Of a stretch of 64,000 nucleotides of DNA, positions 1 to 12,805 are shown one piece after another (position 1 is the stretch's first letter; the number at the start of each line of letters is the position of its first letter). Made by a program: the position numbers and the translations under genes. The stretch covers positions 124,001 through 188,000 of the forward strand of contig JBCFYV010000908.1 of NCBI GenBank assembly GCA_039000515.1. Direction: 5' to 3'. The DNA comes from Timema cristinae. Its lineage: Eukaryota > Arthropoda > Insecta > Phasmatodea > Timematidae. The notes beneath the pieces are model-generated. The model was given only the letters and a program-made list of their open reading frames with translations. It searched no databases and was not told the DNA's origin.

Positions 1-1305
1 ATAACCTCACTGCCAAAACAAAGTAATGACAATATATGGTGTCCAGAAATAATATTTTAGCTTAGCTTATTTTTTAAATATTCTAAAGTAGTATTTTAAC
101 TTAACTTCTCTTTAAATGTTCTAAACTAATTTTACGCCGCTTCTTTCGCGGTGCACTTAAACAAAGTTGGCTTTTGTTTCCCATTCTTTCAATACAAAGT
201 AATTTAATTTCACGTTTATGATGTTCTTGTGGATAGGCCGAACATGTGCTAAGACATGGTGTATAGAAGAAAGTTAATAATTTAAATAAATACTTCGAAA
301 AAACACTTTACAGTAATGATATCCTTTTTAATTCAAAATGTACCAGTGGTTCAGATTGAACGCCAACTACACTCAGGCAGATACATTGATTCCTATGTTT
401 TATTTAAAATATTTGAGACACAATTTTAAAGATTAAAAATGTTGGAAGAAATGATTTCTCTCTTCTTCTCTTTGAAAACGATCGTGGCAACGCTGTAGAT
501 GAAAGACAGTGGACAGTTGCCAGCAGGTACACATAGTTCTTTGTTTGACAACAAACAGCGTTACACTACGGCTACCAAACTGTTTAAAATTTTAATTCTT
601 AAAATAATGTTTTAAAGCCCAGTATTAAACTAATAAATTATAAAAAAATAACTAAAATCAGGAGAAAAATATTATCTAGTCTTGTGATTTCTTCTTTTCC
701 AACAATAATACTTACATCCATATTAATCTAATTAAAGTAATTATTCGTTTTAAAAAATATAAAAAACTATTAGAACAATAAATAAAAATTCTAATCTAAG
801 AAAATTGAAGTAAACATAGTTCTGCTTTATATAGTAAAATTCAATTTTGAATATATCACTAAATGAAGTAATTATAAGCAAAATAGTTTGAGGCTGAAAA
901 TGTGATAGTTTTCATTGTATAATTTAGATAGTATGATTAGTAAATGTTTAACAGAGTCTTCTTTCTAGATAATATAAATATCTTTTTATTGGTGAAAACC
1001 GATTTCAAATCCATAGAACGGTTTTGTCACAATATTTTATTTAGTATTACCATGTTTTGATGGGCTAACAAGTGTTGACCGGCCTCTTAAAGTCTACACT
1101 CTTCTCAACGTTCGAGGGGAACTAAAACAAGCACGAAACTAAAGAGGGGATGAACGTTTCTCCTACACATCTACAAACCACTCCAGCCACACAACAGATG
1201 TTTCCTTATCTTAAAGAATCAATATTTATATAACATTTGATTTGATTAATAAATACGCCCATAAACAAATAACTACCAATTTAAAACGTAACTAATGTAC
1301 TAATG
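1..1305. other. AT-rich non-coding DNA
   Basis: No convincing reading frame, RNA gene or repeat structure is visible. The base composition is AT-rich with short A and T runs, as in an intron or intergenic DNA. Confidence 0.6.
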
Positions 1306-1545
1306 TAGATTAAAAGCTATCTAATGAGTGCATTTGTTCAAACTGTTTCGAAAAAGTTCCGTTTAGTATGAAAATGAATTCAATCCCATAAAATTCATCC
1401 AGGGACTGTTATTTGAATGTAGCTGACCTTCTAGCGACCACTGATATAGTTGAGTATCTAAGTGCTGCACCTCACAGTCAGCCTTGTGCTGCCATCTCTC
1501 AGCAAAATGACGAGCTACGTGCTGACACGGTGCCAACAAAGTGCT
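1306..1545 (-). repeat. Inverted partial copy of the P450 exon and its downstream intron
   Basis: The reverse complement of this block matches about 2441-2685 nearly base for base. It covers the 3' half of the P450 exon, its donor site and the beginning of the next intron. It lacks the exon's 5' end (the DGEEW region) and its acceptor site, so it cannot be used as an exon. The two arms are separated by about 0.9 kb and form a large inverted repeat centred near 1995. A few substitutions and small indels separate the arms (for example near 1325 and 1535). It could be a real inverted duplication or a fold-back assembly error. Confidence 0.85.
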
Positions 1546-2376
1546 AATGTACTAATGTACTAACAACATCACTTAAGTTAAACTCGAAACATTTATTTTG
1601 ATTCCTTCTATTTGTAGATTTGTTTAGTAATTTTATAAGTCTAGGGATTTTTAAAAATTTGAAAAATTCAAATCAATTTAATTTAATATTATAACACGAG
1701 GTGAAAAAAAAAGTCATTACTAGTAGTAAGCTTTGACCCAGGCCCCACCGAAAATTAAGATCACATCCTGCCACTGAATATCATATTGAATGTAGGGAAA
1801 TAAAATAGTTAAAATGATGACAGAGCTAATTTTACAATAAGGAAATATTAAAGGCTTCATCTTGAAGGTGAATATTAAAATATTAGCTACTATTTGGGTG
1901 TATTACATACCGTTCAAAAACCTTGTAGTTTTGAACTTTATTTCCAAAACAAATTTTCAGGTGGTACACTGTATGGATATGCCAATGTACTGTACATACA
2001 ATTAGTCTTAGTAAATTAGACTTAGAAACAAAATAATAATCAGTTGCATATGGTTAGTACTAGGTACTGACAACTAATTAGAATACACCATTAAAATATA
2101 AACGCCAACCAAACGTGAGCAGCAAATACTGCAACTGGGTGAAATAAATCACCAGCAGGTGGATAGATCGATTAATTCCGAGGATCAATATGTTTTTAAA
2201 AATGGCAGTTTGCAAAAAATTATATTTTGGGATGATAAAAAATTCTAGAAACCAATAAAGGTAAGTGCATGTATTTAGTTTTATTTTCAAACATTTGAAA
2301 GAAAGAAATTTTACCCATGTTAATTTCTCATACTTTGATACAAACACAGGCTGATTGAAGTTTCATTTGTGTCCAG

Positions 2377-2558
2377 GGATGGCGAGGAATGGTTGAAGAT
2401 GCGTCGCATTATGAACCGTCTCATGTTGAAAGACAGCGAGAGCACTTTTTTGGCGCCGTGTCAGCACGTAGCTCGTCACTTTGCGGAGAGATGGCAGCAC
2501 AAGGCTGACTGTGAGGTGCAGCACTTAGATACTCAACTATATCAGTGGTCGCTAGAAG
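2377..2558 (+). CDS. Internal exon of a mitochondrial-clan cytochrome P450
   Basis: The exon encodes about 60 residues beginning DGEEWLKMRRIMNRLMLK, then AERW and LYQWSLE. This is the region around helix C of P450s; the W-x3-R pattern in EEWLKMRR holds the haem-propionate-binding residues. The wording resembles mitochondrial-clan P450s of arthropods, the group that includes the ecdysteroid 'Halloween' hydroxylases; this is a family impression, not a subfamily call. A pyrimidine-rich acceptor ends at 2376 (GTCCAG) and a donor follows at 2559 (GTCAGC). No other P450 exons (I helix, ExxR, haem loop) are seen in the window, so introns must be long or this is an orphan exon. Half of it is duplicated in inverted orientation upstream. 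Confidence 0.7.
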
Positions 2559-2685
2559 GTCAGCTACATTCAAATAACAGTCCCTGGATGAATTTTTATG
2601 GGATTGAATTCATTTTCATACTAAACGGAACTTTTTCGAAACAGTTTGAACAAATGCACTCATTTAGATAGATTTTAAATCTTTT

Positions 2686-3097
2686 ATTAAATTTCATCTT
2701 TATTTTACTGTCTGTGTGAAAAGAAATAATCACTAAGTTATATACAAAGTTGTATCTTAAAGGTGTATGACACAAAATTAATAATATAATGATTATATAT
2801 ATTAGTAGGTCTTCTTAAACCAAACTTGGGTCAGTGTATTAAATATAAATTAAATGTATATTTAGCAGAATGTTTACTCAAAGTGTGAAAATCTGGCATC
2901 TAATGCAACAATTTTCAGAAAAACCAAATGATGCAAAGATTTTATATTTGGAATGTTAGAAGTACTTGAGGAATTGAAATAAATATTATTTAAATGAACC
3001 TTCGATTAATTGCTTAAACATTTGACAAATAAATGCAATATTCAATTAATTATTTTGTATATTTTAACGTGTGTAGTAAATGGGGAAGTAAATAAAA
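2686..3097. other. AT-rich non-coding DNA downstream of the P450 exon
   Basis: Probably intron. No supported feature is seen. Confidence 0.5.
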
Positions 3098-3256
3098 CTT
3101 GTGAATGTGTGGAATGCAAGGCTACCACCGTGGTTCGGATTCCACGTTAAACTGTTGGTCCTTCATTTAATCTCACAATCACCCTATCATTACACATTAG
3201 CGTAAGTGCGTATAACCCGAATGTGTAGTAAGACGCAGTGATAATAATAATAATAA
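3098..3256 (+). repeat. 5'-truncated copy of tRNA-derived SINE (family A)
   Basis: It matches the 3' two thirds of the complete SINE at 7120-7405: the ACCGTGGTTCGGATTCCACG block, the TCTCACAATCACCCT block, GTAAGACGC and a (TAA)n tail. The tRNA-like head is missing. Confidence 0.85.
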
Positions 3257-4560
3257 ATTTAACTTTATAATGGTACTTCATTTACATTAATATTCAATCT
3301 GAAACTAATGAAAACTGATACGAGCTGAGGTGCTTCATATTTTGCCCCCAGATTATGAAAATATATCTGATACAAGCCCGCAATAACGGGAACAGAACGG
3401 CCTGGTCAGAGTAGAGCAGACAACTCATCCCTTCTCACTCCAAGTCAGTAACTGTCTGTACTTGAAACCATAACTATGTCACCAGTGGTTTTGGCATGTT
3501 TGTAAAGCTCATCGCCCTGAACTATCACCATCTCTCTCTATGGGTTATTACCTGGCTCTACACCGCTTACAAGTCAGAGTAGCAAGTGCTACTATTGATG
3601 AAAGGATTTGTTTCAGTGTGGCTGAGTGTAATTGCATTTAATGTCTTTATCAGTGACGTATTCTCTGGGTATGCTAGTCCTGCTTCACACTCATAATTAT
3701 ATGGACCAGTTTCTTAATTCTATGCTGTCTGTGCAAACTGTGTAAATAGTAATGTTTAAATTATGAATTAATATCCATCTATAATTTATCTATATATTAT
3801 TAATTTTTAAACTAATATTTGTTGATATTCCAAGAATATTGTGTTTTAAATAATTATTCTTCCAAAAGGGTCTACCTACCCAGATTATGAATCTCAGGCC
3901 CTGCTGCTTGAAAACAGCAGGCAATGCTAGAGAAATTCTAATGACCTTGACCAATGTCTATAGGGTTGCAACACTCCCCCTTTCTCCTCGCCAACAAACA
4001 TTGGCCATTGAACTAGGGTGTTTACAACCCAGGGCCTGCTGAATACTTATCGCAAGTAAAAGAGTGTTCCAACTATTGAACAAATATTCAAGAATAAATA
4101 TCACAATGATTTTATTTACAAAGCTAGTATAGCTCAAATAAATAAAATGAATGCAAATAATATTTGTAAAATAATCGTATAAACAACACGCTTTAAGTTA
4201 CGTACTAATTAAATACTTATTTGTTTATATTTATGAAGTATGTTCATGTGTTGGCAAGCATATCTACCGCCATTTTAGAGTACACACAGGTGAAGTAGGG
4301 GAGGAGGGAACGAGGGGCTAATTTAACTGTAGTAGCTAGACACTGTTTTTGTTTTTAGTATGAAGTTTTGTTATTTTAGTTGTTGATTATAAGTTTATAA
4401 CTTTTTGCAGCATATATTATCTTATTATTAGTCATTGTGATTTAATATAATTATACGTCAAAGAATTACAAAAGTTAAGAGTGTAGTTTCACAATTTCAA
4501 AACAATTCATCAGGTAAAGGCAAAACTAAACTTATCTTAGCAATAAACCAATGACGTAGC
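3257..4560. other. Non-coding DNA
   Basis: AT-rich, with a short GC-richer stretch at 3885-4040 containing CTGCTG...CAGCAG and AGGGCCTGCTG motifs. No reading frame or RNA gene can be supported. Confidence 0.45.
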
Positions 4561-4661
4561 GATAGAGTGATAGAGTGATAGAGTGATAGAGTGAGAGAGC
4601 GATAGAGCGATAGAGCGATAGAGTGATAGAGCGATAGAGCGATAGAGTGATAGAGTGATAG
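4561..4661. repeat. GATAGAGT/GATAGAGC microsatellite
   Basis: About thirteen tandem 8-bp units, GATAGAGT or GATAGAGC, with one GAGAGAGC variant. The T and C variants are interspersed along the array. Confidence 0.97.
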
Positions 4662-6450
4662 GATTAGTAAGAACAAATCTCCCCTTTGTTAATGTTATCA
4701 CAATTTACGGATATAAATAGCTTCTGGAGCATAATTAGGATTTAATAAATTATTTTAGGCTCATACTTAGGCTCTATTATTGCAACGTGAGTTGGACAAT
4801 CTACCTTATTCCTCTCACCAAGTTCTGGTGGACGCTTGATCCATGTAGTGCTTCATTTTACTCTTTTTTGTTTGTTTTTTACTCTTCTTATTGCTACCTG
4901 TGAGTCCGACACCTTATCTTAGTCGGTAGTTTTCATGACCACTGAGCTAATGGTTCCTGATTTGATTTCCAACATGGCGAAAAAAAATATTGGTAAAATT
5001 TGTGTTTCTCTTCTAACGGTGATGGATCAACGGCCGGAGGCTGAGTGCTGTGTCCGAGATTTAAGTTAGTTTATAAGTCGTGTTCTGACATAATCACTCG
5101 GCCGAGAGATAAATACCTCAAATAAATGAAAATGCTACCTATGTGTACTTTTAATTACACTCAACCAATGAATATTGTATGTGGTCACTCTTATAGAGCC
5201 AGGAGTGTGCTCGTAACACTCTTACTGTAGATTCACATGTTAGCTGTAAAACGCGAACAGTGCTGAGATTTGGTCACGTGACAGCTATATTCCAATCACA
5301 AATAGTCCGCTTGGCCAGATCGAGTAGCGAGTAGAGATAGTTTCAACTTTCCAGTGCTTCTAGAGAAAACCGACCAAGAAGACCCGATTAGCGCATGCGC
5401 AATCTTTCAAACATGCGTAATTTATATATATATATATATATATAAAGAAGCACATTCTCAAAAGGCGTATTTTAAAAGTGATGATGAAAAACGACCGTTT
5501 ATTGGAAGCCACGAGTTCTATCGATGACAAAATCAAACCCAGACAGTATGGAAAACATCTCATTTAATTTTAAATACAGTAACTTGAACTGATTGTAATA
5601 TTTTGGTTTTTATGTTTGGCGTTTCAATGCATCACGGGTAAACAGAGATTTCCAACTTTCCGCGAGTGTGTGTGAACAGCTTCACCACTAGAGGTGCGGA
5701 CTCAGTGTACTGCTTTCAAATTTCAGCATACATGGGAATTCACCTTTAGCCCAACCTTTTTTCTTCTTCTTAAATCTCAAATTATTTAGATATTGCAATG
5801 AACTGCAGGGTGCTGTGTTTTGATATTCCATTACAATTTGAGTGGATGATAATCATCAATTGTTTCAAGTTTTGGTGTGTTTTGAGCATAGTTCTAGTGT
5901 ACTTTTATGAAGTAAGAATATGTAATAGGCTGTAAAGGTGGATATTGAAACAAAGATATAAAAGATTGACGAGGGGATTTGGAAGGTGCGAAGTTTCCCA
6001 AGATAGAATGCGAGTACGAAAAAACCACACATGGTTGAGAACCATTATCCTAAACTAGAAGTATTCATGTTTAAATATTTCCAGGGGAAGCATTTATTGA
6101 CCTTCTTGGCCAGCGGTGGTTGAGAGTCTTTGACCCCCGAATCCTCCCTGCAGCTTTTAGAGTACAGCATACCTATTAATTTTATAAGAATACGCCACTG
6201 GTCTTTAGGGATGTTTGAAGTGTAATAGCAGTGGAATGAACATATTTATTATTTTAAAAAATAGCCCCAAAAAACCTTAGAGATGGCAGAAGATAGGTAA
6301 AAGGAATAAGTATTCCAAGGCAATGAAACGCTTTTACGAAGAAATTCAGATATCTCAAACCGTTAATGACTTCAAACCTATATTATGTTATTGAACCTAA
6401 ATAATTAACTTTTTGTGAAAATTCTTTTGAAATCTGGAACCTCCAACTTA
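4662..6450. other. Non-coding DNA with a (TA)n run
   Basis: It holds a (TA)n run at about 5423-5445 and, at 5262-5283, the short motif GATTTGGTCACGTGAC. That motif also occurs in the longer repeats at 7545 and 18505. No gene is supported. Confidence 0.45.
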
Positions 6451-6454
6451 GCAC

Positions 6455-6522
6455 GTCAATATCTTACCACTGAGCTATCTAGTACTACTCCTTTGTTAGG
6501 GTCATTTTTCGATCATATTTTA
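6455..6522 (-). repeat. Degenerate tRNA-like SINE head
   Basis: On the - strand an A-box-like TAGCTCAGTGG is followed about 35 bp later by a decayed B-box-like GGTTCCAGATT. The sequence cannot form a full cloverleaf. Confidence 0.45.
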
Positions 6523-6771
6523 AGGGATAGTCGGTAATAGATGTGTAAAATCGTCGGACATTTAATAACAATCAGAAACACACTACATCGTTGGTCCATG
6601 GTAGCTTTATGATGCCGTTTGAACCATTTTTATTAATCGAAATGGTTTATTCAATATAATTATTGTCTATAATATAATATTACAGCTATAAAGGAACCAT
6701 GATCTGCCACACGTCTTTCACCAACTCTGCTTTAAAGAATGACTTAGTACTTATCATTGTACAAATACTGA

Positions 6772-6840
6772 GTAGATAGCTCACTGGTGAAGCTTTGGTA
6801 CGTCATGCACAAGGGCCCTGGTTCCATTACCATGTATACT
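6772..6840 (+). repeat. Degenerate tRNA-like SINE head
   Basis: It has an A-box-like TAGCTCACTGG and a B-box-like GGTTCCATTAC at tRNA spacing. It resembles the head at 6455 but lies on the other strand. Confidence 0.45.
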
Positions 6841-7106
6841 ACAATTATCATTTTTCAACTATATCGAGAAAAAATGAAATGTACCCTTGCGAAAGGATTT
6901 ATCTGTTCCAAAATATTAATCTCTTGTAGTGTTATAAAATTATTATTTAGGCCTTTATAATTAAAACCACGTCAATGCAGAATTATTTAATCTCTTAATG
7001 GCTCTATTCTCCATAATATATTTTATGCTCCCAAATTTCAATTTTAAAGTTAAGATCATACTTAACTTGGAATTAACAATATTTATTTTAAATAAATGAA
7101 TATTCC

Positions 7107-7418
7107 AAGACGCTGTAAGGTGACCTGGTTGTCTAGGGTAAGGTGTCAGATTTATATGCTGGCGGCTGGGGTTCAATCCTCGGTCCCGGCAAAGATTTAT
7201 CTGATTACCAAACCCTTCCTTCACCTCTGACAAGACATCTTGTGAATGTGAGGAATGCCAGGCCTCCACCGTGGTTCGGATTCCACGTTAAACTGTAGGT
7301 CCTTCATTTCATCTCACAATCACCCTACTATGACACATTAGCGTAAGTGCGTATAACCCGAATGGGTAGTAAGACGCGGTGCTAATAATAATAGTAATAA
7401 TAATAAAGACGCTGTAAG
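7107..7418 (+). mobile_element. Complete tRNA-derived SINE (family A) with target-site duplications
   Basis: A body of about 285 bp (7120-7405) begins with a tRNA-like head. The A-box-like TGGTTGTCTAGG is near 7128 and the B-box GGTTCAATCC near 7170, which should drive RNA polymerase III. A non-tRNA body follows and the element ends in GTAAGACGCGGTGC plus (TAA)n. It is flanked by a perfect 13-bp direct repeat, AAGACGCTGTAAG, at 7107-7119 and 7406-7418. This is the target duplication expected of LINE-driven retroposition. The element is the reference for the truncated copies at 3098, 11518, 14676, 33175 and 63300. Confidence 0.93.
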
Positions 7419-7544
7419 CCACTAATTAACTATTTAGACAAAAAAATGTATAAATTATTTTAAGAATTACTTTGAACAATATACATTGTGAGATGAATGC
7501 CTATATTACATAAGAAATGTAGCTGGTATGACCATTGAAAACAG

Positions 7545-7700
7545 GCTGAGATTGGCAGGTTTTGGTCACGTGACCACGCCTTCTCGCTCTCTGATTGACT
7601 ATTGGCTTTCCTTTCTTACCTCCACCTGACCCCTCCCCTCCAATCTGCCCTTATTTCCAGGGTTCCAAACCTGTTCCAAACATGTTGGTTCCTGTCCAAA
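7545..7700 (+). repeat. Promoter-like dispersed repeat with palindromic E-box
   Basis: It contains GGTCACGTGACC (7564-7575), a perfect 12-bp palindrome around CACGTG. CCAAT-type motifs follow (GATTGACTATTGGCT), then a C-rich stretch and CATGTTGGTTC. The same order of motifs occurs at 18505-18690 and in short form at 5262. No downstream gene is recognisable. Confidence 0.65.
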
Positions 7701-10375
7701 CTTGTTTGTTTCTGTCTCCATATTTTTTTATGTCTGGGTAGGAATGGGACGGATGTTGGAATTTATTTTGTTTATTGGTTTATTATTTATTTATTTGTGT
7801 GGGAGTTTATTTTATTTATTGGCGTGCAGTCCACGCCCAAATCCCGAAAAGCTGGCCAAAAGTAGAAAAATAAAGTTTTTTTTTAGGGGATTTAAAGTAT
7901 AGGGTTGGTTTAGAATGATATTTGAAGTGTATAATGGCAGATCTATGAGGGGCTGACCATGTAAACCGGGGGTTAAAATTTAGTTTCAAAGTGACCTTCG
8001 CACGTGTAGCATCTGAACCGCTCAAGAGATATAAATAACGTTATGTTAAAAAAAAAGGCGCCAAAATTATTGAAGATCATCAATTTTGATTCTGTAAAAT
8101 TAACTTTACTGTTGAAAGTAGGTAGAATATTATCATATATTACACAAACAATAATAATAAATAAGTTAATAGTTTAACAATATTTTCAATAAAAAATATT
8201 GAAAAATTATATGAAAACGTTTTAAAGAATTAGGGAAAAGTTATAAATTCTGCATAGTTCTGCAACGAAACTTGTTCTAAATTGTAGTTGATACTATTGT
8301 TTAGTAAAATATTTAAAAACCAGCCGCCATTAGCTGCCATTGTGACTTAAGCATAGGTTTTATAAAAATAATTACAAATACACGTTAATAACGCATGTTA
8401 AAAGACGCTTTCATATTTAAATCGTTATGGTAAAAACATGTAAAATATATTTTTAATATAATTAACATAATGTGTAACAAATTATAACAATAAACTATTT
8501 TTATATATGAATAATTTAAGCCGACTACGGATAAACGGATTACAGTCTACAAGTCACAAATACATGGTCGGGTGACTAGGTGCTAGTATTGTGTAACTTT
8601 TGTTCCCGGTTTGATTATCGCAGAAATATTTTCTTAAATATACATAATTATCTAATAAAATTGTAGTGTCACTTAAATTGAGTTAACAATTATATAAAAT
8701 AATTTTTGTACAAAACATAGATAATGTTGAATTTGGACTTAAATGATTTATTTTTAAATATTACCGCGTCAATGATAAGAACAATGAAGTATTATAAACA
8801 TTTTAGTAGTTTCCAAATAATTTTTAAATTAATTTAATATTTAAATAAAATGTTAAGTTAAAAAATCAAATGCTAAAATAAATATTATTAATATGTTAAC
8901 ATTGCTCCACTCTCCACATTCTCGGTTTCGTGTTTTACATAATTATTTAATTTAAAAGTTGATGGCCTTTACTTTTTAAATATTTAATTTTAAAAAATAA
9001 TAGTTTAACCCGGTTACATACATTATTACATTATTGGGTTGGAGTAAAAGTTAATGGTTTCAATATTTCTAGTGTATAGTTTCAACAAACAGTAGGTTCC
9101 CCCTGGTTTCGTGGGTTATTTAGTTATAGTGTTACATTACTCTTTATGGGAGTAATTAGATAACAAAATAAACAAGATGTACAGTCCGTCCAATTTGTCA
9201 GGTAGCAACTCTCTCACTAAGCCCACGCGGTATGCTAGACCTCCTCACATGACTGCTGAATGGTTTGCTTAGGCTACGCCCGAGGTCGGATTTAGAGAAA
9301 GCCTCAAGTCCTAAAAATATTTCTTACCTGTAGGGAAGAAGTGATGAGGGAGGGGTTATGTCTTTTTGCGATGTTCAAATGGTTTGATCTATTAAATTAA
9401 TTTTACTTTTTTTGTTCCCTTCTTAATAAAATCAATTATTCGTTACATACTTAGTTAATTAATTATGTTTGGTCTCATTAATATATGGGCTGGCTTTTTT
9501 TTAGCTGTTAAATATTTAACCATGCCACACATTATTTTCACAGCAGTAATACCCATATTTATTGGTTTTACATGGTAATATAAAACAGGTCTCCACCTTT
9601 TCAGAATCTTAATTACTGTGAATAGATAATCATGAATTTATTAATGATTAATTATAATATTCCACACATGTAGTTCAAATAACAAATTAAATCTAAAAGA
9701 TTTTTACTTTACTTTTAAGACGCTGAGTTAAAATTTATATAATTTAAGGGTCTCGATCCTGATTTAAAATGTTTAATATTATTTCCAGGTAGACAAAAAA
9801 AGAGAGATTTGATAACATATTATCCATTGGTTATATTTTAGTTATTAAAGTGAATTTATTTGTTTCTTAAACGTTATTATGACTCTATAACTTTGTGGGA
9901 CCATAGTTCGATTCCATACTTTATTTAATGTTACCATAACGGCCACAATATAACTATTGGATAACCGTTTTAATAAATACTTTGATTGAGATAAATTGTA
10001 GTTTAGTAAGATTTACGTTGATGAACATTTTCTAATAAATTTCATGTTTAACTATATTTTTCAAATATGTTTTCTTACTAAAACAATTATGGAAATCCAA
10101 ATAATGAAACTGACCATGTCATAGGCAAGTATTAATATAATATAAGAGAAAGGAGAATTAAATAATTAAAAAGCAAGAAGAAGTATTGTATTTGGTTTAC
10201 GAGCGTAAAAACAATTTACATGATATCAATGCTTTTTTTAATGTTTGGAATGTAGATATCTTTAAGTAAAAAAATATTGTAGGTCTGTACTGTTTTAAAA
10301 AATGTATGGTTGTTGGCAAAGATACATGGAACTGCATAATCGATTGTGGTGCATTTATTTATATTCACTCGGATG
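7701..10375. other. AT-rich non-coding DNA
   Basis: Very AT-rich. Short open frames here (for example 7602-7865) are low-complexity and show no domain. No gene or RNA is supported. Confidence 0.5.
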
Positions 10376-10379
10376 TCAG

Positions 10380-10900
10380 CTAAGGGAGGATTTAGCATAC
10401 ATAGTCAGGGTTTGAGTTTCCGTGAAAGAAACGGCCAGATTTATTTATATCTTTAACTTAGGAACTCTAGAACCACTTAACCGATTGTAGTGCTGTTTTT
10501 ACTTTTGTACTGACCCAATATTCAGACAGGTTTTAGCATTATGTGTGTATAATCAGGTGTTTGGGTGTGAGTCACGGTAAAGAACCATCCGATTGTTTGT
10601 ATACATTTATTGAACCACATAAGTACTGTGATGTAATTTATATTATTTCTGTAGAGTATTTATACAAGCATATTTTAGTATAGTAATTATAATCGCGTGT
10701 TTTTGTGTGAGTCCCTGTGAAGTGTCGGCCAGATATATATATATATGGAACCACTTAACCGATTGCGATGTAGTTTTTCTTTTTTGGTAGGATATTAATC
10801 CAGGCATCTTTTAGCATGATACATCAGGGGCTTTGGAGTGATTCCCGAAGAAGTTCCAACATGATTTATTTTGTTACCTAATATTTATAGTTAATTCTAT
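10380..10900 (+). repeat. Degenerate tandem repeat, unit roughly 150-160 bp
   Basis: Phrases recur in order: CCACTTAACCGATTG (10471 and 10750), TTTTAGCAT (about 10530 and 10810), GTGTGAGTC followed by a GGTAAAGAA- or TGTGAAGT-type block, and CGGCCAGAT. The spacing drifts, so the array is old. Confidence 0.6.
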
Positions 10901-12254
10901 CCTATTGAAGTGCAGTTTATTTATATCTATAAGAATGTCACCCATTCAATATTAGATTTTATATATAAATAAGATTGGACATAGAGTCCCAGGTGAAGTG
11001 GTATCCTGACAAGCGATGACGTAATTTGCCAATTTGCAGCAAGGTGTAGTAAATGGGACCGATGGTAGCGGAGTCGATTTTAAACCGAGATCTAGTAGAA
11101 GATGAAGGCGTGGCGTTGTAGTTTGTCTCCCGGTGATGTTCCGTTAGGCCTGACAGTGAAAAGTGTGGCGTTCACAATATTATGAGGATGATAGAAATAT
11201 TTTTATTTGAATGATCGTATTTTTAAAACCAACTATATCTTAAACAATATTGACAATATCCAAGTAAACATGAAGAGAAAAATTATATTATTTGTTCATA
11301 TGTCATTGGTCTTTAGTTATCCACGTGTTATAATTTTTCAATGCCAAACAAGAATTATAACATTATAGTAACTTCAAATCTGATTGTTGGAAGTTTCGTA
11401 GATGGTAATGAAAACTAATCGATACTCAATCCAAAAAATCATAGACACTCTATTCTATTGCAATTACCGTACTACAACAAAATGGATAATATATTTATAT
11501 ATTAAACAAAATATACAACCGCGTCTTACTACCCGTCTGGGCTATACGCATATAAATACCCTCGTGAATCACGGTAAATGAGTTTGAATTGAATGTGGAT
11601 GTATCCATATAAACACCGAGAAAAAGTTCGAAACAATTTAGGAATAAACACCCTCAATAGATTCGGCTGAGAGTTATGTCCAAACTTCCCCATCATCGAC
11701 AAACTGGACTAGAATTGTATGATAGTTAAACACATGGAATGTGATTATTTTACCAACTAATCGGTTATTTGCGTTTATATATTTGTTATTTTATAAAACA
11801 GAAGTGTATCTTTATTCAGCCCAAAGGTTGGCTCCAATTGGGTGGTCTGTATTAGAAGACCTTAACCCTCAATATCCATTTTCCTAATCCCATAAATTAC
11901 ATTGTAGTGAGCAAAAATGTGTTCATAAGTTCAAGGACAGATTTAATAGCAAAGGGGTGCTAACAATTTACTAGTAAATAATTATCGCCACCCATATCCC
12001 ACCCGTGATAGTAAATATGTTAGAATTTATTGATGTATGCCTACCTTAATTTCTAGGTAGGGCTTTTAACGTGAAAAAAGTTATTTTAAAACCGTATATT
12101 TTTTTAAAAAAAGCTTCCGCTTAACAATTTTAATATAGTTATTGGCTCATTACTATGGTATATAACACTATAAATATGCGTATTCCTTTTTTCAAGGAAG
12201 CAATATATTAATATGTAAGTTTAGATAATTCCGCATTATGTTGTTCCAGATCCA
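10901..12254. other. Non-coding DNA with a SINE tail fragment
   Basis: A piece of SINE family A on the - strand lies at about 11518-11560 (CGCGTCTTACTACCCGTCTG). The rest is AT-rich and unassigned. Confidence 0.5.
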
Positions 12255-12595
12255 GATAATATGTATATATATATATATATACATATAATTATATATAAAA
12301 TTACATATATATAATTATATATGTGTATTATATATATAATTGTATATGTATATATATTTATATATATACATATATATTTATATGTAAATATAATTATACA
12401 TATAATTATATTTATATGTAAATATAATTATACATATAATTATAAATTATTATATATTTATATATAAAAATATATATAATTTTATATTAATATATGTATA
12501 ATTATATATTAATATATGTATAATTATATATTAATATATAAATATATATGTATATATTTATATATTAATATATAAATATATATGTATATTTATTT
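12255..12595. repeat. AT-only satellite-like tract
   Basis: About 340 bp made almost wholly of A and T in ATATGTATAT-type units, with longer sub-repeats such as TAATATATGTATAATTATAT in tandem near 12485-12540. It can form cruciforms. Confidence 0.93.
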
Positions 12596-12596
12596 T

Positions 12597-12805
12597 AGTG
12601 TTGCACCGCACCCATTTGAGTTTTAGGCGTGTATTCTATTTATTACAATTTTTTAATGCTGAGGAAGGCTGAATTTACAGGGTGTGTGCCCACATTTGCG
12701 TGGAGGGAGAGTTTAAAACCATTTAGGGAAAAACACTCTTGGTGAACCTGAACGGGATTGAACCCGGATATTTCCGTCATTGTTATTCTAGTCTATTGTT
12801 AGAGT
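12597..12805 (-). repeat. tRNA-derived SINE (family B)
   Basis: On the - strand there is a B-box-like GGGTTCAATCCCG (near 12755) and a body block with the complement of CATTTGCGTGGAGGGAGAGT (12690-12712) and ACCATTTAGGGAAAAA. The 3' end resembles the CACCGC...CCC end of family A. The same body recurs at 15200, 17045, 34972, 36370, 38470 and elsewhere. Confidence 0.75.

Noticed and set aside
4561..4661. CRISPR-like array
   Set aside because: The units are 8 bp with no spacers: a simple microsatellite. No CRISPR feature is expected in this animal DNA.
7602..7902. Two overlapping open frames of 66 and 87 codons
   Set aside because: Low-complexity, T-rich sequence next to a repeat; no domain, no splice or promoter context.
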